From contig NZ_CP085344.1 in NCBI RefSeq assembly GCF_020618415.1, positions 2,441,001 to 2,505,000 of the forward strand: a DNA stretch of 64,000 nt, read 5' to 3'. Under the pieces are notes generated by a model. The model searched no databases. It was not told the DNA's origin and was given only the letters and a program-made list of their open reading frames with translations. This DNA is from Cupriavidus sp. MP-37. GTDB taxonomy: Bacteria > Pseudomonadota > Gammaproteobacteria > Burkholderiales > Burkholderiaceae. The position numbers were made by a program, and so were the translations under genes. Positions within the stretch are counted from its first letter, which is position 1, and every line of letters starts with the position of its first letter. Positions 45,613 through 55,220 of this stretch are shown here, piece after piece.

Positions 45613-46857
45613 ATGGGCGCCCCCGACATCATCAAGCAGCACCTGATCGATCCGGAAATCTGCATTCGCTGCAACACCTGCGAAGACACCTGCCCGATCG
45701 ACGCCATCACCCATGACGACCGCAACTACGTGGTCCGGGCCGACGTGTGCAACGGCTGCAATGCCTGCCTGTCGCCGTGCCCGACCGGCGCCATCGACAA
45801 CTGGCGCACCATGCTGCGCGGCCAGGCCTATTCGATCGAGGCGCAGTTGCTGTGGGACGAGCTGCCGGCCGAGGTGCCGCTACCGGAACTCGACAGCGCG
45901 GACCAAGCCGAGCCGGCTACCGCTGGCGGCAGCACGGCCGTGGCCGACGACGCCGCGATCCAGGCCGTGGAAACCAGCCGCCATACCTCGCCGCGGGCGC
46001 CGTGGTCGGCCGCCCATCCCTATGTGAACCTGCACGGCGTGCGCGCGCCGGTGACCGCCACCGTGGCGGGCAACTACCGGCTCACCGCCGCGGACGCCTC
46101 GAGCGACATCCACCATATCGTGCTGGATCTCGGCACGCATTTCTTCCCGATCCTGGAAGGCCAGTCGATCGGCATCGTGCCGCCGGGCACGGATGCCGCG
46201 GGCAAGCCGCACTACATCCGCATGTATTCGGTCGCCAGCCCGCGCGACGGCGAGCGCCCGGGCTATAACAATCTCGCGCTGACGGTCAAGCGGGTCGAGC
46301 AGGATCACGACGGCAAGCCGGTGCGGGGGGTGGCATCCAACTACCTGTGCGACCTGGCCAAGGGCGACGCGGTGCAGGTGGTGGGCCCGTTCGGCTCGAC
46401 CTTCCTGATGCCCAACCACGCCGAAGCCAGCGTGATGATGATCTGCACCGGCACCGGCTCGGCACCGATGCGCGCCATGACCGAGCGCATGCGGCGCAAC
46501 CTGGCGCAATTCAGCGGGCGCCGGCTGCTGTTCTTCGGCGCGCGCAATGCCGCCGAACTGCCCTACTTCGGCCCGCTGCTGAAGCTGCCCAGGGATTTCC
46601 TCGACATCCACTTCGCCTTCTCGCGCGACCCGGCCACGCCGCGCCGCTATGTCCAGGACGCGATCCGCGAAGCCGCGGACAGCGTCGCCGCGCTGCTGGG
46701 CGACGCCAACGGCCATGTCTATATCTGCGGCCTGAAAGGCATGGAGGACGGCGTGCTGGCCGCATTTGAAACGGTCTGCGCCGGCGCCGGTCTTAACTGG
46801 AAGGCGCTGGAAACCACCATGAAGGCCGAAGGACGGCTGCATATCGAAACCTACTAG
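45613..46857 (+). CDS. boxA: Benzoyl-CoA 2,3-epoxidase, reductase component
   Basis: A 414-residue iron-sulfur flavoprotein passing electrons from NADPH to BoxB. Two N-terminal [4Fe-4S] motifs are [12 protein letters not shown] and [12 protein letters not shown] (residues about 17-60). After an Ala/Glu-rich linker, the ferredoxin-NADP reductase part has the FAD motif [13 protein letters not shown], the NAD(P) motif [13 protein letters not shown] and the C-terminal [10 protein letters not shown]. The BoxA/BoxB order and the 21-base gap fit other box operons. Confidence 0.94.
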   Translation: MGAPDIIKQHLIDPEICIRCNTCEDTCPIDAITHDDRNYVVRADVCNGCNACLSPCPTGAIDNWRTMLRGQAYSIEAQLLWDELPAEVPLPELDSADQAEPATAGGSTAVADDAAIQAVETSRHTSPRAPWSAAHPYVNLHGVRAPVTATVAGNYRLTAADASSDIHHIVLDLGTHFFPILEGQSIGIVPPGTDAAGKPHYIRMYSVASPRDGERPGYNNLALTVKRVEQDHDGKPVRGVASNYLCDLAKGDAVQVVGPFGSTFLMPNHAEASVMMICTGTGSAPMRAMTERMRRNLAQFSGRRLLFFGARNAAELPYFGPLLKLPRDFLDIHFAFSRDPATPRRYVQDAIREAADSVAALLGDANGHVYICGLKGMEDGVLAAFETVCAGAGLNWKALETTMKAEGRLHIETY

Positions 46858-46928
46858 CCGTCGCGCCCCGCGAAACTGGCGCGCGTCCCCGGCTGGATCT
46901 TCGGACCGCCCCTTCCCTTCTGAAATTC

Positions 46929-46969
46929 ATCGCCTATAATCTTTCTGAAGAAACAGGAGCATAGGCGAT
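46929..46969. promoter_or_regulatory. Nested dyad covering promoter and start of the Xre antitoxin gene
   Basis: ATCGCCTAT (46929-46937) and ATAGGCGAT (46961-46969) form a perfect 9-bp inverted repeat around TTTCT-GA-AGAAA (46942-46953). TATAAT at 46935-46940 overlaps the left arm and the ATG at 46968 overlaps the right arm. The dyad may be the autoregulatory operator. If transcribed it could also form a hairpin over the start codon. Confidence 0.7.
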
Positions 46970-47357
46970 GCAATCGAGGCGGATTCCGGAAACCGATCCC
47001 GCCGGCGGCCCCGACCCCGGCACCACGCTGACCAAGGCGGTCATGCGCGCCGCCGGCTTTCTGGGCATCAGCCAGGCCATGGTGGCGAGCGTGCTGGGCA
47101 TCAGCACGGCTTCGGTCTCGCGCATGGCGTCGGGCGGCTATGTGCTCGACGCGCATCGCAAGGAGTGGGAATTCGGCGTCTTGTTCGTGCGCCTGTTCCG
47201 CTCGCTCGACGCCATCCTGGGCCACGGCGACCAGGCCCGGCTATGGCTCACCCACGACAACCTCGCGCTGGGCGGCAAGCCGCTCGAGCTGATCCGCACA
47301 ACCGAAGGCCTGGTCCGTGTCGTTCACTACCTGGACGCCACCCGCGGTCGCATCTGA
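46968..47357 (+). CDS. Xre/MbcA-type antitoxin of a RES pair
   Basis: A 129-residue antitoxin. A Cro/CI-like HTH is at about residues 28-62 (AAGFLGISQAMVASVLGIST, then ASVSRMASGG). It is followed by the MbcA/ParS toxin-binding (DUF2384) segment RLFRSLDAILGHGDQARLWL, then HDNLALGGKPLELIRTTEGL, the usual arrangement in RES-Xre systems. It would neutralise the RES protein and repress the operon through the dyad over its promoter. The next gene overlaps its last 41 bases. Confidence 0.88.
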   Translation: MQSRRIPETDPAGGPDPGTTLTKAVMRAAGFLGISQAMVASVLGISTASVSRMASGGYVLDAHRKEWEFGVLFVRLFRSLDAILGHGDQARLWLTHDNLALGGKPLELIRTTEGLVRVVHYLDATRGRI

Positions 47358-48069
47358 GCGCCGGCAGTTCGCGCTCACGCTGTGGCGGGCGGTGGAAGCC
47401 CAGCATGTGGTCTCGACCATGCCGCTGGTCGACAGCCTGGAGGAGCAGGCCGTACTCGAAGCCGTGCTGGACGCCGGCAAGCCGGTCGTGCCGGTCGAGG
47501 CACGCCATCTGCACTACCTGCTGTTCACCCCGTTCCGCTACCCGCCCTCGCCCTGGGGCTCGCGCTTCCGCGCCAGCCAGGATCCGGGCGTGTTCTATGG
47601 CGCCAACGAGATCCGCACCGCCTGTGCCGAGCTTGGCTACTGGCGCTGGCGCTTCCTCAACGATAGCCCGGCCCTGCCGCGCATCGACGCACGCGCGCAG
47701 ACGCTGTTCGAAGTGCGCGTCGAGACCTCCGGCGTGGCGCTGGACCAGCCGCCGTTCGACCGCGACCGCGCCGCCTGGACCGACCCGGACCATCACGAGC
47801 CCTGCCAGGCGTTCGGCCGCATCGCGCGCGAAGCCGGCCTCGGCATGATCCGCTACACCTCGGTGCGCGATCCGCAGCACGGCCCCTGCGGCGCGGTGCT
47901 GACGCCGCGCGCGTTTTCGCACCCGACGCCGCTCGCCACCACCACCTGGATGCTGACCGTGCGCCGCGACCGCGTGATGTGGCAGCGCGACGACCTGCAG
48001 CAGCGCGACAGCTTCGAGTTCGAGGCCGCGCTGTGGCAGCGCACAAGCGATACCCCCGAAGCAGGCTGA
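47317..48069 (+). CDS. RES-domain toxin
   Basis: A 250-residue RES protein (named for conserved Arg, Glu and Ser), related to ParT/MbcT toxins that degrade or ADP-ribosylate via NAD. The relevant segment is HYLLFTPFRYPPSPWGSRFR, then DPGVFYGANEIRTACAE, with the candidate Arg and Glu. A Ser in YTSVRDP follows. It starts with GTG at 47317 inside the antitoxin frame; the 41-base overlap suggests translational coupling. It is downstream of the antitoxin, the usual order for this type. Confidence 0.85.
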   Translation: MSFTTWTPPAVASERRQFALTLWRAVEAQHVVSTMPLVDSLEEQAVLEAVLDAGKPVVPVEARHLHYLLFTPFRYPPSPWGSRFRASQDPGVFYGANEIRTACAELGYWRWRFLNDSPALPRIDARAQTLFEVRVETSGVALDQPPFDRDRAAWTDPDHHEPCQAFGRIAREAGLGMIRYTSVRDPQHGPCGAVLTPRAFSHPTPLATTTWMLTVRRDRVMWQRDDLQQRDSFEFEAALWQRTSDTPEAG

Positions 48070-48147
48070 ACCTCTGCCCCGCCGCGGCGATCTAATCGTT
48101 ATGGCACGCGGCAATGCGCATCGCTGTCAGGTTTTGTTAAACAGGTG

Positions 48148-48176
48148 TTGCATTGCGCAACCAGATGCCATATAAT
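48148..48176 (+). promoter_or_regulatory. Promoter of the initiator tRNA gene
   Basis: TTGCAT (48148-48153), 17 bases, TATAAT (48171-48176), 15 bases before the tRNA 5' end. Strong match to sigma70. Confidence 0.85.
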
Positions 48177-48191
48177 CTTTTCTTCGACGGA

Positions 48192-48267
48192 CGCGGGGTG
48201 GAGCAGTTGGCAGCTCGTCGGGCTCATAACCCGAAGGTCGCAGGTTCAAGTCCTGCCCCCGCAACCA
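48192..48267 (+). tRNA. Initiator tRNA-fMet (CAU)
   Basis: 76 bases with the anticodon CAU at 48225-48227 in the loop CTCATAA. The initiator features are the unpaired C1 against A72 (CGCGGGG with CCCCGCA) and three G-C pairs next to the anticodon loop (GGG/CCC). GGTTCAAGTCC is the T-arm, and ACCA is encoded at the 3' end. Confidence 0.95.
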
Positions 48268-48306
48268 ACCGCACAGATGCACGTCTGTGACGCCGTCAAC
48301 GCAGAC

Positions 48307-48330
48307 AAACCCGCCCTTGGCGGGTTTTTT
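48307..48330 (+). terminator. Terminator after the initiator tRNA
   Basis: AAACCCGCC, loop CTT, GGCGGGTTT and further T residues form a textbook terminator, 40 bases past the tRNA 3' end. Confidence 0.92.
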
Positions 48331-48462
48331 GTTTGGTGCCGCCAGCCGGTGTCGCGGCAGTGCCGCCGCGGTATGCCGGTCCATGGTGCCCCGCCGCTCC
48401 CACGACCGGTCGGCGCGCTGAGCGAGGGTGATACACTTTCGCCATTCTCCCGGACGCCCCTC

Positions 48463-49047
48463 ATGAAATTCTGCTCGAACTGTGGTCATGCGGTCGTGTT
48501 GCGCGTGCCTGACGGCGACAACCGCCCGCGCAGTGTCTGCGATAACTGCGGCACCATCCACTACGTCAATCCCCGCAATGTTGTCGGCACGATCCCGGTC
48601 TGGGAAGACAAGATCCTGCTGTGCAAGCGCGCGATCGAGCCCCGCTACGGCTTCTGGACGCTGCCGGCGGGCTTCATGGAGATCGGCGAGACCACCGCCC
48701 AGGCAGCCTCGCGCGAAACGCTGGAAGAAGCCGGCGCGCGCGTGCAGGTGGGCGAACTGTTCTCGATCCTGAACGTGCCGCACGTGCACCAGGTGCACCT
48801 GTTCTACCTCGCCACGCTGGACGATCTCGACATTGCGCCCGGCGAGGAAAGCCTGGAAGTGAAGCTGGTGGAAGAAGCCGATGTGCCCTGGGATGAACTG
48901 GCCTTCCCCACCGTGATCCATACCCTGCGCTGCTTCTTTGCCGACCGCGCCGCCGGCCGGCTGCAGGATGGCAGCTTCCGGCTGCACAGCCTGGACATCG
49001 ACAAACCCATGCGCCCGCTGACCAGCCGGGCCACGGTCACCCCCTGA
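48463..49047 (+). CDS. Nudix hydrolase with zinc ribbon
   Basis: A 194-residue hydrolase of nucleoside-diphosphate-linked compounds. An N-terminal zinc ribbon has CSNCG (4-8) and CDNCG (about 26-30). The Nudix box GFMEIGETTAQAASRETLEE (about 70-92) is complete, with catalytic glutamates in REtLEEAG. It resembles NudC-like or short zinc-ribbon Nudix proteins; NAD(H)/FAD pyrophosphatase activity is a guess. The start is the ATG at 48463. It stands just upstream of aat. Confidence 0.85.
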   Translation: MKFCSNCGHAVVLRVPDGDNRPRSVCDNCGTIHYVNPRNVVGTIPVWEDKILLCKRAIEPRYGFWTLPAGFMEIGETTAQAASRETLEEAGARVQVGELFSILNVPHVHQVHLFYLATLDDLDIAPGEESLEVKLVEEADVPWDELAFPTVIHTLRCFFADRAAGRLQDGSFRLHSLDIDKPMRPLTSRATVTP

Positions 49048-49095
49048 GCGGCGGGCCCGCCCCCGCACCGTCCCCCGCCCTCCGGCGCAGCCCGC

Positions 49096-49848
49096 ATGAT
49101 TGCCTGGCTGGACCCGCAAGATCCGTTTCCCCCGGTCGAGCACGCGCTCGGGCCGGATTCCGATGCCCCCGGGCTGCTCGCCGCCAGCCGCGAGCTGTCG
49201 CCGCAGCGGCTGCTGCTGGCGTATCGCCAGGGCATCTTCCCGTGGTATTCGAGCGGCCAGCCGGTGCTGTGGTGGAGCACCGATCCGCGCATGGTGCTGC
49301 CGCCGCCGGCGCTGCGCGTCTCGGCCAACCTGCGCAAGACGCTGCGGCGCGTGCTGCGCGATGCCGACTGGGAAATCCGCGTCGACCACGATTTCCTGGC
49401 CGTGATGCGCGCCTGCGCAACCACGCCGCGCGAGGGCCAGGACGGCACCTGGATCACCGATGCCATCATCGCCGCCTACGGCACCCTGCACCGCAACGGC
49501 CTGGCCCATTCGGTCGAAAGCTGGTACCGCGGCGAGCGCGTCGGCGGCCTGTACGGCGTGGCGCTGGGACGTATGTTCTTTGGCGAATCGATGTTTGCGC
49601 ACCGTACCGACGCGTCCAAGATCGCGCTGGCGGCGCTGTGCGCGTTCCTCGGCAACCACGGCGTGGCGATGATAGACTGCCAGCAGGAAACCGACCACCT
49701 GGCCTCGCTGGGTGCGCGCCCCATCCCCCGCGCCGAATTCGTGGCCCATGTGCGCGCGGCAACGGCACAGCCGGCGATCAGTCCGTGGCGGTTCGACAAA
49801 TCGGTGCTGGAGCGCTGGGCCGGGACACCCGCCGCGCCGGCAGGCTGA
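49096..49848 (+). CDS. aat: Leucyl/phenylalanyl-tRNA-protein transferase
   Basis: 250 residues. It adds Leu or Phe to N-terminal Lys or Arg of proteins, making them N-degrons for ClpS-ClpAP. Family motifs are [72 protein letters not shown] and [19 protein letters not shown]. It is adjacent to bpt, the second N-degron transferase, which is the usual pairing in this group. Confidence 0.94.
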   Translation: MIAWLDPQDPFPPVEHALGPDSDAPGLLAASRELSPQRLLLAYRQGIFPWYSSGQPVLWWSTDPRMVLPPPALRVSANLRKTLRRVLRDADWEIRVDHDFLAVMRACATTPREGQDGTWITDAIIAAYGTLHRNGLAHSVESWYRGERVGGLYGVALGRMFFGESMFAHRTDASKIALAALCAFLGNHGVAMIDCQQETDHLASLGARPIPRAEFVAHVRAATAQPAISPWRFDKSVLERWAGTPAAPAG

Positions 49849-49924
49849 ATCCTGGCACGGGTGCGGACGCCGACGCTCCGGAACACCTTGCCCATCGCGC
49901 CGTCCCGCCGGAGCCCCCAGAGTC

Positions 49925-50722
49925 ATGAGCAAGCTGAAGGAACTACCGCTGTCCGCGCTGCAGTTCTATGCCACGGCGCCCTACGCTTGCAGCTATCTCG
50001 ACGGCCGCATGGCGCGCTCCCAGGTGGCCACGCCGGCGCACCTGATCAATGCCGACGTCTACTCGCGCCTGGTGCGCGCGGGCTTCCGCCGCAGCGGCAT
50101 CTTCACCTACCGGCCGTATTGCGACGATTGCCACGCCTGCACGCCGTGCCGCGTGCTGGTCGACCAGTTCACGCCGGACCGCTCGCAGCGCCGCGCGTGG
50201 AACCGCCACCAGCACCTGCAGGCGCTGGTGGCGCCGCTGACCTACGTCGAAGAGCACTATTCCCTGTACCTGCTGTACCAGTCGATGCGCCACGCCGGCG
50301 GCGGCATGGACCAGGACAGCCGCGACCAGTACGAGCAGTTCCTGCTGCAGAGCCGCGTCAACTCGCGCCTGGTGGAGTTCCGCGACCCGCCCGGCACGCC
50401 CGAGGCCGGGCGGCTGCGCATGGTCAGCATGATCGACGTGCTCGACGACGGGCTGTCGTCGGTCTACACCTTCTACGATCCGCTCGAGCACAACGCCAGC
50501 TACGGCACCTACAACATCCTGTGGCAGATCCGCCAGACCCATGCGCTGGGCCTGCCGCACCTGTACCTGGGCTACTGGATCGCCGACAGCCGCAAGATGG
50601 CGTACAAGGCGCGCTTCCGGCCGCTGCAGGTGCTGACCGGCAACCACTGGCATGCCTTCGAGGACCTCGCCGGCGAGGCCCCGGAGGCCGCCGCGCCGGT
50701 GCCGCCCGCGACGCAGCCCTAG
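49925..50722 (+). CDS. bpt: Aspartate/glutamate leucyltransferase
   Basis: A 265-residue protein of the ATE family, bacterial type. It adds Leu to N-terminal Asp or Glu. The Cys-rich region YACSYLDGR at 20-28 and [18 protein letters not shown] near 67-85 resembles the metal/thiol site of ATE1. The C-terminal half has [20 protein letters not shown] and [20 protein letters not shown]. The start is the ATG at 49925 ([10 protein letters not shown]). Confidence 0.92.
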   Translation: MSKLKELPLSALQFYATAPYACSYLDGRMARSQVATPAHLINADVYSRLVRAGFRRSGIFTYRPYCDDCHACTPCRVLVDQFTPDRSQRRAWNRHQHLQALVAPLTYVEEHYSLYLLYQSMRHAGGGMDQDSRDQYEQFLLQSRVNSRLVEFRDPPGTPEAGRLRMVSMIDVLDDGLSSVYTFYDPLEHNASYGTYNILWQIRQTHALGLPHLYLGYWIADSRKMAYKARFRPLQVLTGNHWHAFEDLAGEAPEAAAPVPPATQP

Positions 50723-50830
50723 CCAGGCCGGGCCACCGGCCGCCGCCGCGGCCGCCCTCGCGGACGGGCCAGCCGCTACAATGCCGCCCTGGTCCCGACT
50801 TCCGCGCCGCCCCGCCGGCCGCCTGCCCAC

Positions 50831-51865
50831 GTGCTCAACGCGCTCTATCCCCTGTTTCGCCCCGCCCTGTTCTCGATGGATGCCGAGGACGCCCACCATT
50901 TCACGCTGAACAACCTGCTGCGCGCCCACCGCATGGGCCTGGGCGGCTGCATCGGCAACCGCATTGCCGATGACCCGCGCACGGTCATGGGGGTGCGCTT
51001 TCCCAACCCGGTCGGCCTGGCCGCGGGGCTGGACAAGGACGGCGCCTATATCGACGGCCTCGCCGCGCTCGGCTTCGGCTTTATCGAAGTCGGCACGGTC
51101 ACGCCGCGCGCGCAGCCGGGCAACCCGCGCCCGCGCATGTTCCGGCTGCCGCAGGCGGATGCGCTGATCAACCGCATGGGTTTCAACAACGGCGGCGTCG
51201 ATGCCTTCGTCGCCAATGTGCAGGCGTCGCGCTGGAAGGCTGAAGGCGGCGTGCTGGGGCTGAATATCGGCAAGAACGCCGATACCCCGATCGAGCGCGC
51301 CAACGATGACTACCTGTACTGCCTGGAGCGCGTCTATCCGCACGCCAGCTATGTGACGGTCAATATCTCCTCGCCCAACACCAAGAACCTGCGCCAGCTG
51401 CAGGGCGCGAGCGAGCTCGACAGCCTGCTGTCGTCGCTGAAGGATGCGCAGCAGCGCCTGGCCGACCAGCACAAGCGCTATGTGCCGCTGGCACTGAAGA
51501 TCGCGCCGGATCTCGACGCCGACCAGATCGGCAATATCGGCGACGCGCTGGTGCGCCACAGGATCGACGGCGTGATTGCCACCAACACCACCATTTCGCG
51601 CGAGGCGGTCAAGGGCCTGCCGCATGCCGACGAAGCCGGCGGCCTGTCCGGGCGCCCGGTGTTCGAGGCCTCGACCCGCGTGGTGCGCGCGCTGCACGGC
51701 GTGGTCGGCGACGCAGTGCCGATCATCGGCGTGGGCGGCATCTTCGGCGGCGCCGACGCGCGCGCCAAGACCGACGCCGGCGCGAAGCTGGTGCAGGTCT
51801 ACAGCGGCCTGATCTACCGCGGCCCGGCGCTGGTGCGCGAGTGCGCCGCGGCGCTGCGCGGCTGA
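50831..51865 (+). CDS. pyrD: Dihydroorotate dehydrogenase (quinone), class 2
   Basis: A 344-residue FMN enzyme of pyrimidine synthesis, attached to the inner membrane through its N-terminal helices and using ubiquinone. Class 2 marks are the N-terminal [40 protein letters not shown], the catalytic Ser in [15 protein letters not shown], and [20 protein letters not shown]. The start GTG at 50831 is in the right place for the family N-terminus. It follows bpt at a distance of about 110 bases. Confidence 0.95.
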   Translation: MLNALYPLFRPALFSMDAEDAHHFTLNNLLRAHRMGLGGCIGNRIADDPRTVMGVRFPNPVGLAAGLDKDGAYIDGLAALGFGFIEVGTVTPRAQPGNPRPRMFRLPQADALINRMGFNNGGVDAFVANVQASRWKAEGGVLGLNIGKNADTPIERANDDYLYCLERVYPHASYVTVNISSPNTKNLRQLQGASELDSLLSSLKDAQQRLADQHKRYVPLALKIAPDLDADQIGNIGDALVRHRIDGVIATNTTISREAVKGLPHADEAGGLSGRPVFEASTRVVRALHGVVGDAVPIIGVGGIFGGADARAKTDAGAKLVQVYSGLIYRGPALVRECAAALRG

Positions 51866-52300
51866 GCTCGCCGGGGCGCCCACGGCCCCTGTTCGCGCCC
51901 GGCCGATGCGCCACCCGCATCGCCCGGGTGGAGGAAAACCTCGACCTCCCAGGCACGCGCAATTGCATGAAGACGCGGCCACCGCAATCGGGGTAATCCA
52001 CAAGCAAACCCCGGTTCCCGCGCAATAAAATGCGCCTCGATGGCGGATAGCGGGCGTCTGACAGCATCGGATGCCCCACTTCCGCATGATGACTGTCCAT
52101 TTCGTGCGCGGGAAGTGGTATCCTCGCAGGCTTATCGCTGTCGCATCCGACGCGTCCGCGCACGCTCCCTCCCGCCGCAGGAAGCCGCCGCGCCCGCCCG
52201 GACCGGCACCGTGCGCCAGCCGGCGCGCGGTCCAGGACGGCGGACCGAACCATCCGCGGCCGTATCCAATCCAGAACCGAGTTTCGGGGGAGCACACATA
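51866..52300. other. Intergenic region upstream of the TrpXYZ-like operon
   Basis: About 435 bases, with an AT-richer stretch near 51960-52030. I see no family-bearing frame, RNA gene or convincing promoter; a TATCCT near 52119 is only weak. Some of this must be the leader and promoter of the downstream ABC operon. Confidence 0.4.
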
Positions 52301-53278
52301 ATGAAATCCACCAAGGGTCTCGCAGCAACCAAATCCATCCTGGGCGGCGCCGTGGCGCTGGCACTGCTGTACGGCGGCGCCGTGCAGGCCCAGACCGTCA
52401 AGGTGCTGTCGATCGTCGACCATCCCGCGCTGGACGCCATCCGCGACGGCGTGCGCGCGGAACTGAAGGCGGCCGGCTATGACGCCGACAAAAGCCTGAA
52501 GTGGGAATACCAGAGCGCCCAGGGCAACACCGGCACCGCGGCGCAGATCGCACGCAAGTTCGTCGGCGACAACCCCAACGCCATCGTCGCCATCGCCACG
52601 CCGTCGGCGCAGGCCGTGGTCGCCGCGACCAAGACCGTGCCGGTGGTGTACTCGGGCGTGACCGATCCGGTCGCGGCGCAGCTGGTCAAGAGCTGGTCGG
52701 CGTCGGGCACCAACGTCACCGGCGTGTCGGACAAGCTGCCGCTGGACAAGCAGGTTGCGCTGATCAAGCGCGTGGTGCCCAAGGCCAAGACCGTGGGCAT
52801 GGTCTACAACCCGGGCGAGGCCAACTCGGTGGTGGTGGTCAAGGAGCTGAGCGCGCTGCTGGCCAAGGAAGGCCTGACGCTCAAGGAAGCCGCCGCGCCG
52901 CGCACCGTCGACATCGGCCCGGCCGCCAAGAGCCTGGTCGGCAAGGTCGACGTGATCTACACCAACACCGACAACAACGTGGTGTCGGCGTACGAGGCCC
53001 TGGTCAAGGTGGCCAATGAATCGAAGATCCCGCTGGTCGCGGCCGATACCGACAGCGTCAAGCGCGGCGCCGTGGCGGCACTGGGCGTCAACTACGGCGA
53101 CCTCGGTCACCAGACCGGCAAGGTGGTGGTGCGCATCCTGAAGGGCGAGAAGCCGGGCGCGATCGCCTCGCAGACCAGCGACAACCTGGAACTGTTCGTC
53201 AACACCGGCGCTGCCGCCAAGCAAGGCGTGACGCTGTCGCCGGAGCTGGTCAAGGAAGCGAAGACGGTCATCAAGTAA
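52301..53278 (+). CDS. ABC transporter substrate-binding protein (TrpX-like)
   Basis: A 325-residue periplasmic binding protein of the ABC_sub_bind type (PF04392). The signal peptide spans about residues 1-30 (SILGGAVALALLYGGAVQAQ). KVLSIVDHPALDAIRDGVRA, AIVAIATPSAQAVVAATKTV and VVYSGVTDPVAAQLV are typical of the family. Gram-positive relatives bind tryptophan (TrpX); the ligand here is unknown. It is first in an operon with permease and ATPase, separated from them by a GC hairpin that may favour extra binding protein. The ATG at 52301 sets the start at the signal peptide. Confidence 0.83.
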   Translation: MKSTKGLAATKSILGGAVALALLYGGAVQAQTVKVLSIVDHPALDAIRDGVRAELKAAGYDADKSLKWEYQSAQGNTGTAAQIARKFVGDNPNAIVAIATPSAQAVVAATKTVPVVYSGVTDPVAAQLVKSWSASGTNVTGVSDKLPLDKQVALIKRVVPKAKTVGMVYNPGEANSVVVVKELSALLAKEGLTLKEAAAPRTVDIGPAAKSLVGKVDVIYTNTDNNVVSAYEALVKVANESKIPLVAADTDSVKRGAVAALGVNYGDLGHQTGKVVVRILKGEKPGAIASQTSDNLELFVNTGAAAKQGVTLSPELVKEAKTVIK

Positions 53279-53298
53279 GCACAGCCACGCCCTGCCAT

Positions 53299-53320
53299 GC
53301 CGCCGCCGCAAGGCGGCGGC
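53299..53320 (+). promoter_or_regulatory. GC-rich hairpin with a GCAA loop between binding protein and permease genes
   Basis: GCCGCCGCC, loop GCAA, GGCGGCGGC is a perfect 9-bp stem with a GNRA-type tetraloop, about 20 bases after the stop of the binding-protein gene. No T-run follows. It could protect the upstream message from 3' decay. Confidence 0.6.
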
Positions 53321-53454
53321 GGCGCCGGCCAGGCCTACCCGGCCGGGCCGGACCGACCAGGGCGAGGCGGCCGGCAGCCCCATCCAGGCGTGCCGGCGGC
53401 TCCGCCCCAAAACCGGCGCCAGGCAGACGCCGGACCCCGCAACAGGATTCCCCC

Positions 53455-54351
53455 ATGTCCCTCTTTTCCCTTCTGGGCGCCCTGGAGATCGGCCTGATCT
53501 TCAGCCTGGTGGCGCTCGGGGTGCTGATTTCCTTCCGCATCCTCAATTTCCCCGACCTGACCGTCGACGGCAGCTTCCCGCTGGGCGGCGCCGTGGCAGC
53601 GACGCTGATCGCCGCGGGCCAGGACCCGTTTCTGGCAACCATGGTCGCGATTGCCGCCGGCGCGCTGGCCGGCTGGATCACCGGCTGGCTCAACGTGCGC
53701 CTCAAGATCATGGACCTGCTCGCCAGTATCCTGATGATGATCGCGCTGTACTCGGTCAACCTGCGCATCATGGGCCGCCCCAACGTGCCGCTGATCACCG
53801 AACCCACGCTGTTCACCGTGCTGCAGCCGGAATGGCTGCCCGACTATGTGCTGCGCCCGCTGGTGCTGTTCGTGGTGGTGGTGGTCGCCAAGGTCGGGCT
53901 GGACTGGTTCTTCAGCTCGCAGCTGGGCCTGGCGATGCGCGCCACCGGCGCCAACCCGCGCATGGCACGCGCGCAGGGTATCCCGACCGGCCGCGCCACG
54001 CTGGCCGGCATGGCGCTGTCGAATGCGCTGGTGGCACTGGCCGGCGCGCTGTTCGCGCAAACCCAGGGTGGCTCGGATATTTCGATGGGCATCGGCACCA
54101 TCGTGATCGGGCTGGCGGCGGTGATCATCGGCGAGACCATCCTGCCGGCACGGCGGCTGATCTGGACCACGCTGGCCGTGGTGCTGGGCGCCATCCTGTA
54201 TCGCTTCTTCATCGCGCTGGCGCTGAACAGCGACTTCATCGGCCTCAAGGCACAGGACCTGAACCTGGTCACCGCCGCGCTGGTGACGATCGCGCTGGTG
54301 CTGCCGGCGACGCGCAAGAAGCTGTTTGCCCGCAAGAACGGAGGTGCCTGA
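53455..54351 (+). CDS. ABC transporter permease (TrpY-like)
   Basis: A 298-residue polytopic membrane protein related to LivH-type permeases. It starts MSLFSLLGALEIGLIFSLVA. ISFRILNFPDLTVDGSFPLG is the family signature near residues 25-45. The C-terminal loop has IVIGLAAVIIGETILPARRL. About eight hydrophobic segments are visible. It partners the TrpX-like binding protein upstream and the ATPase downstream. Confidence 0.85.
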   Translation: MSLFSLLGALEIGLIFSLVALGVLISFRILNFPDLTVDGSFPLGGAVAATLIAAGQDPFLATMVAIAAGALAGWITGWLNVRLKIMDLLASILMMIALYSVNLRIMGRPNVPLITEPTLFTVLQPEWLPDYVLRPLVLFVVVVVAKVGLDWFFSSQLGLAMRATGANPRMARAQGIPTGRATLAGMALSNALVALAGALFAQTQGGSDISMGIGTIVIGLAAVIIGETILPARRLIWTTLAVVLGAILYRFFIALALNSDFIGLKAQDLNLVTAALVTIALVLPATRKKLFARKNGGA

Positions 54352-54352
54352 G

Positions 54353-55147
54353 ATGCTGCGCGCACAAGACCTGAAGCTCACCTTCAACCCCGGCACCCCG
54401 ATCGAGACCCGCGCGCTGCGCGGCCTCAGCCTGGAAATCCCGAGCGGCCAGTTCGTCGCCGTAATCGGTTCCAACGGCGCCGGCAAGTCGACCTTCCTGA
54501 ATGCCATCAGCGGCGACCAGATGGTCGACTCCGGACGCATCACCATCGATGACACCGACGTCACGCGCAAGCCCGCCTGGGACCGCGCGCACCTGGTGGC
54601 ACGCGTGTTCCAGGACCCCATGGCGGGCACCTGCGAAGCGCTGACGATCGAGGAAAACATGGCGCTGGCGATGGCGCGCGGCAGCCGCCGCGGTTTCCGC
54701 CCGGCGCTGAACCGCGCCGCGCGCGAACTGTTCCGCGAGAAGCTGCGCCTGCTCAACCTGGGCCTGGAAAACCGCCTGACCGACCGCATCGGCCTGCTCT
54801 CCGGCGGCCAGCGCCAGGCCGTGAGCCTGCTGATGGCCTCGCTGCAGCCGTCGCGCATCCTGCTGCTGGACGAGCACACCGCCGCGCTGGACCCGAAGAC
54901 CGCCGCGTTCGTGCTGGAACTGACCGCGCGCATCGTCGAGGAAAGCAAGCTGACGACGATGATGGTGACGCACAGCATGCGTCAGGCGCTCGACTATGGC
55001 CAGCGCACGGTGATGCTGCACCAGGGGCAGGTGGTGCTGGATGTCTCGGGCGACAAGCGCAAGGGGCTGGACGTGCCGGACCTGCTCAAGATGTTCGAGC
55101 AGACGCGGCATGAGCAGCTGGATGACGATGCGCTGTTGCTGGGGTGA
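54353..55147 (+). CDS. ABC transporter ATP-binding protein (TrpZ-like)
   Basis: A 264-residue ATPase: Walker A GSNGAGKST, signature LLSGGQRQAV, Walker B RILLLDEHTAALD, switch His in MVTHSMRQA. FNPGTPIETRALRGLSLEI is as in the TrpZ/LivF-like group. GGAGG lies 10 bases before the ATG at 54353, one base past the permease stop. A terminator follows. Confidence 0.87.
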   Translation: MLRAQDLKLTFNPGTPIETRALRGLSLEIPSGQFVAVIGSNGAGKSTFLNAISGDQMVDSGRITIDDTDVTRKPAWDRAHLVARVFQDPMAGTCEALTIEENMALAMARGSRRGFRPALNRAARELFREKLRLLNLGLENRLTDRIGLLSGGQRQAVSLLMASLQPSRILLLDEHTAALDPKTAAFVLELTARIVEESKLTTMMVTHSMRQALDYGQRTVMLHQGQVVLDVSGDKRKGLDVPDLLKMFEQTRHEQLDDDALLLG

Positions 55148-55166
55148 CAGCGCTGGCAAGAAGAAC

Positions 55167-55192
55167 GGGGACCATCGGCTCCCCTTTTTTTT
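55167..55192 (+). terminator. Terminator after the TrpXYZ-like operon
   Basis: GGGGA pairs with TCCCC around a short loop, and eight T follow directly. Confidence 0.8.
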
Positions 55193-55220
55193 GCTGATTG
55201 GCGCTTAAGCTTGCCCTAGG

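Noticed and set aside
49943..53410. A 1155-codon open frame on the minus strand through bpt, pyrD and the TrpX-like gene
   Set aside because: The three plus-strand genes have clear domains and start sites. The minus frame has His/Gln/Arg-rich low-complexity sequence only.
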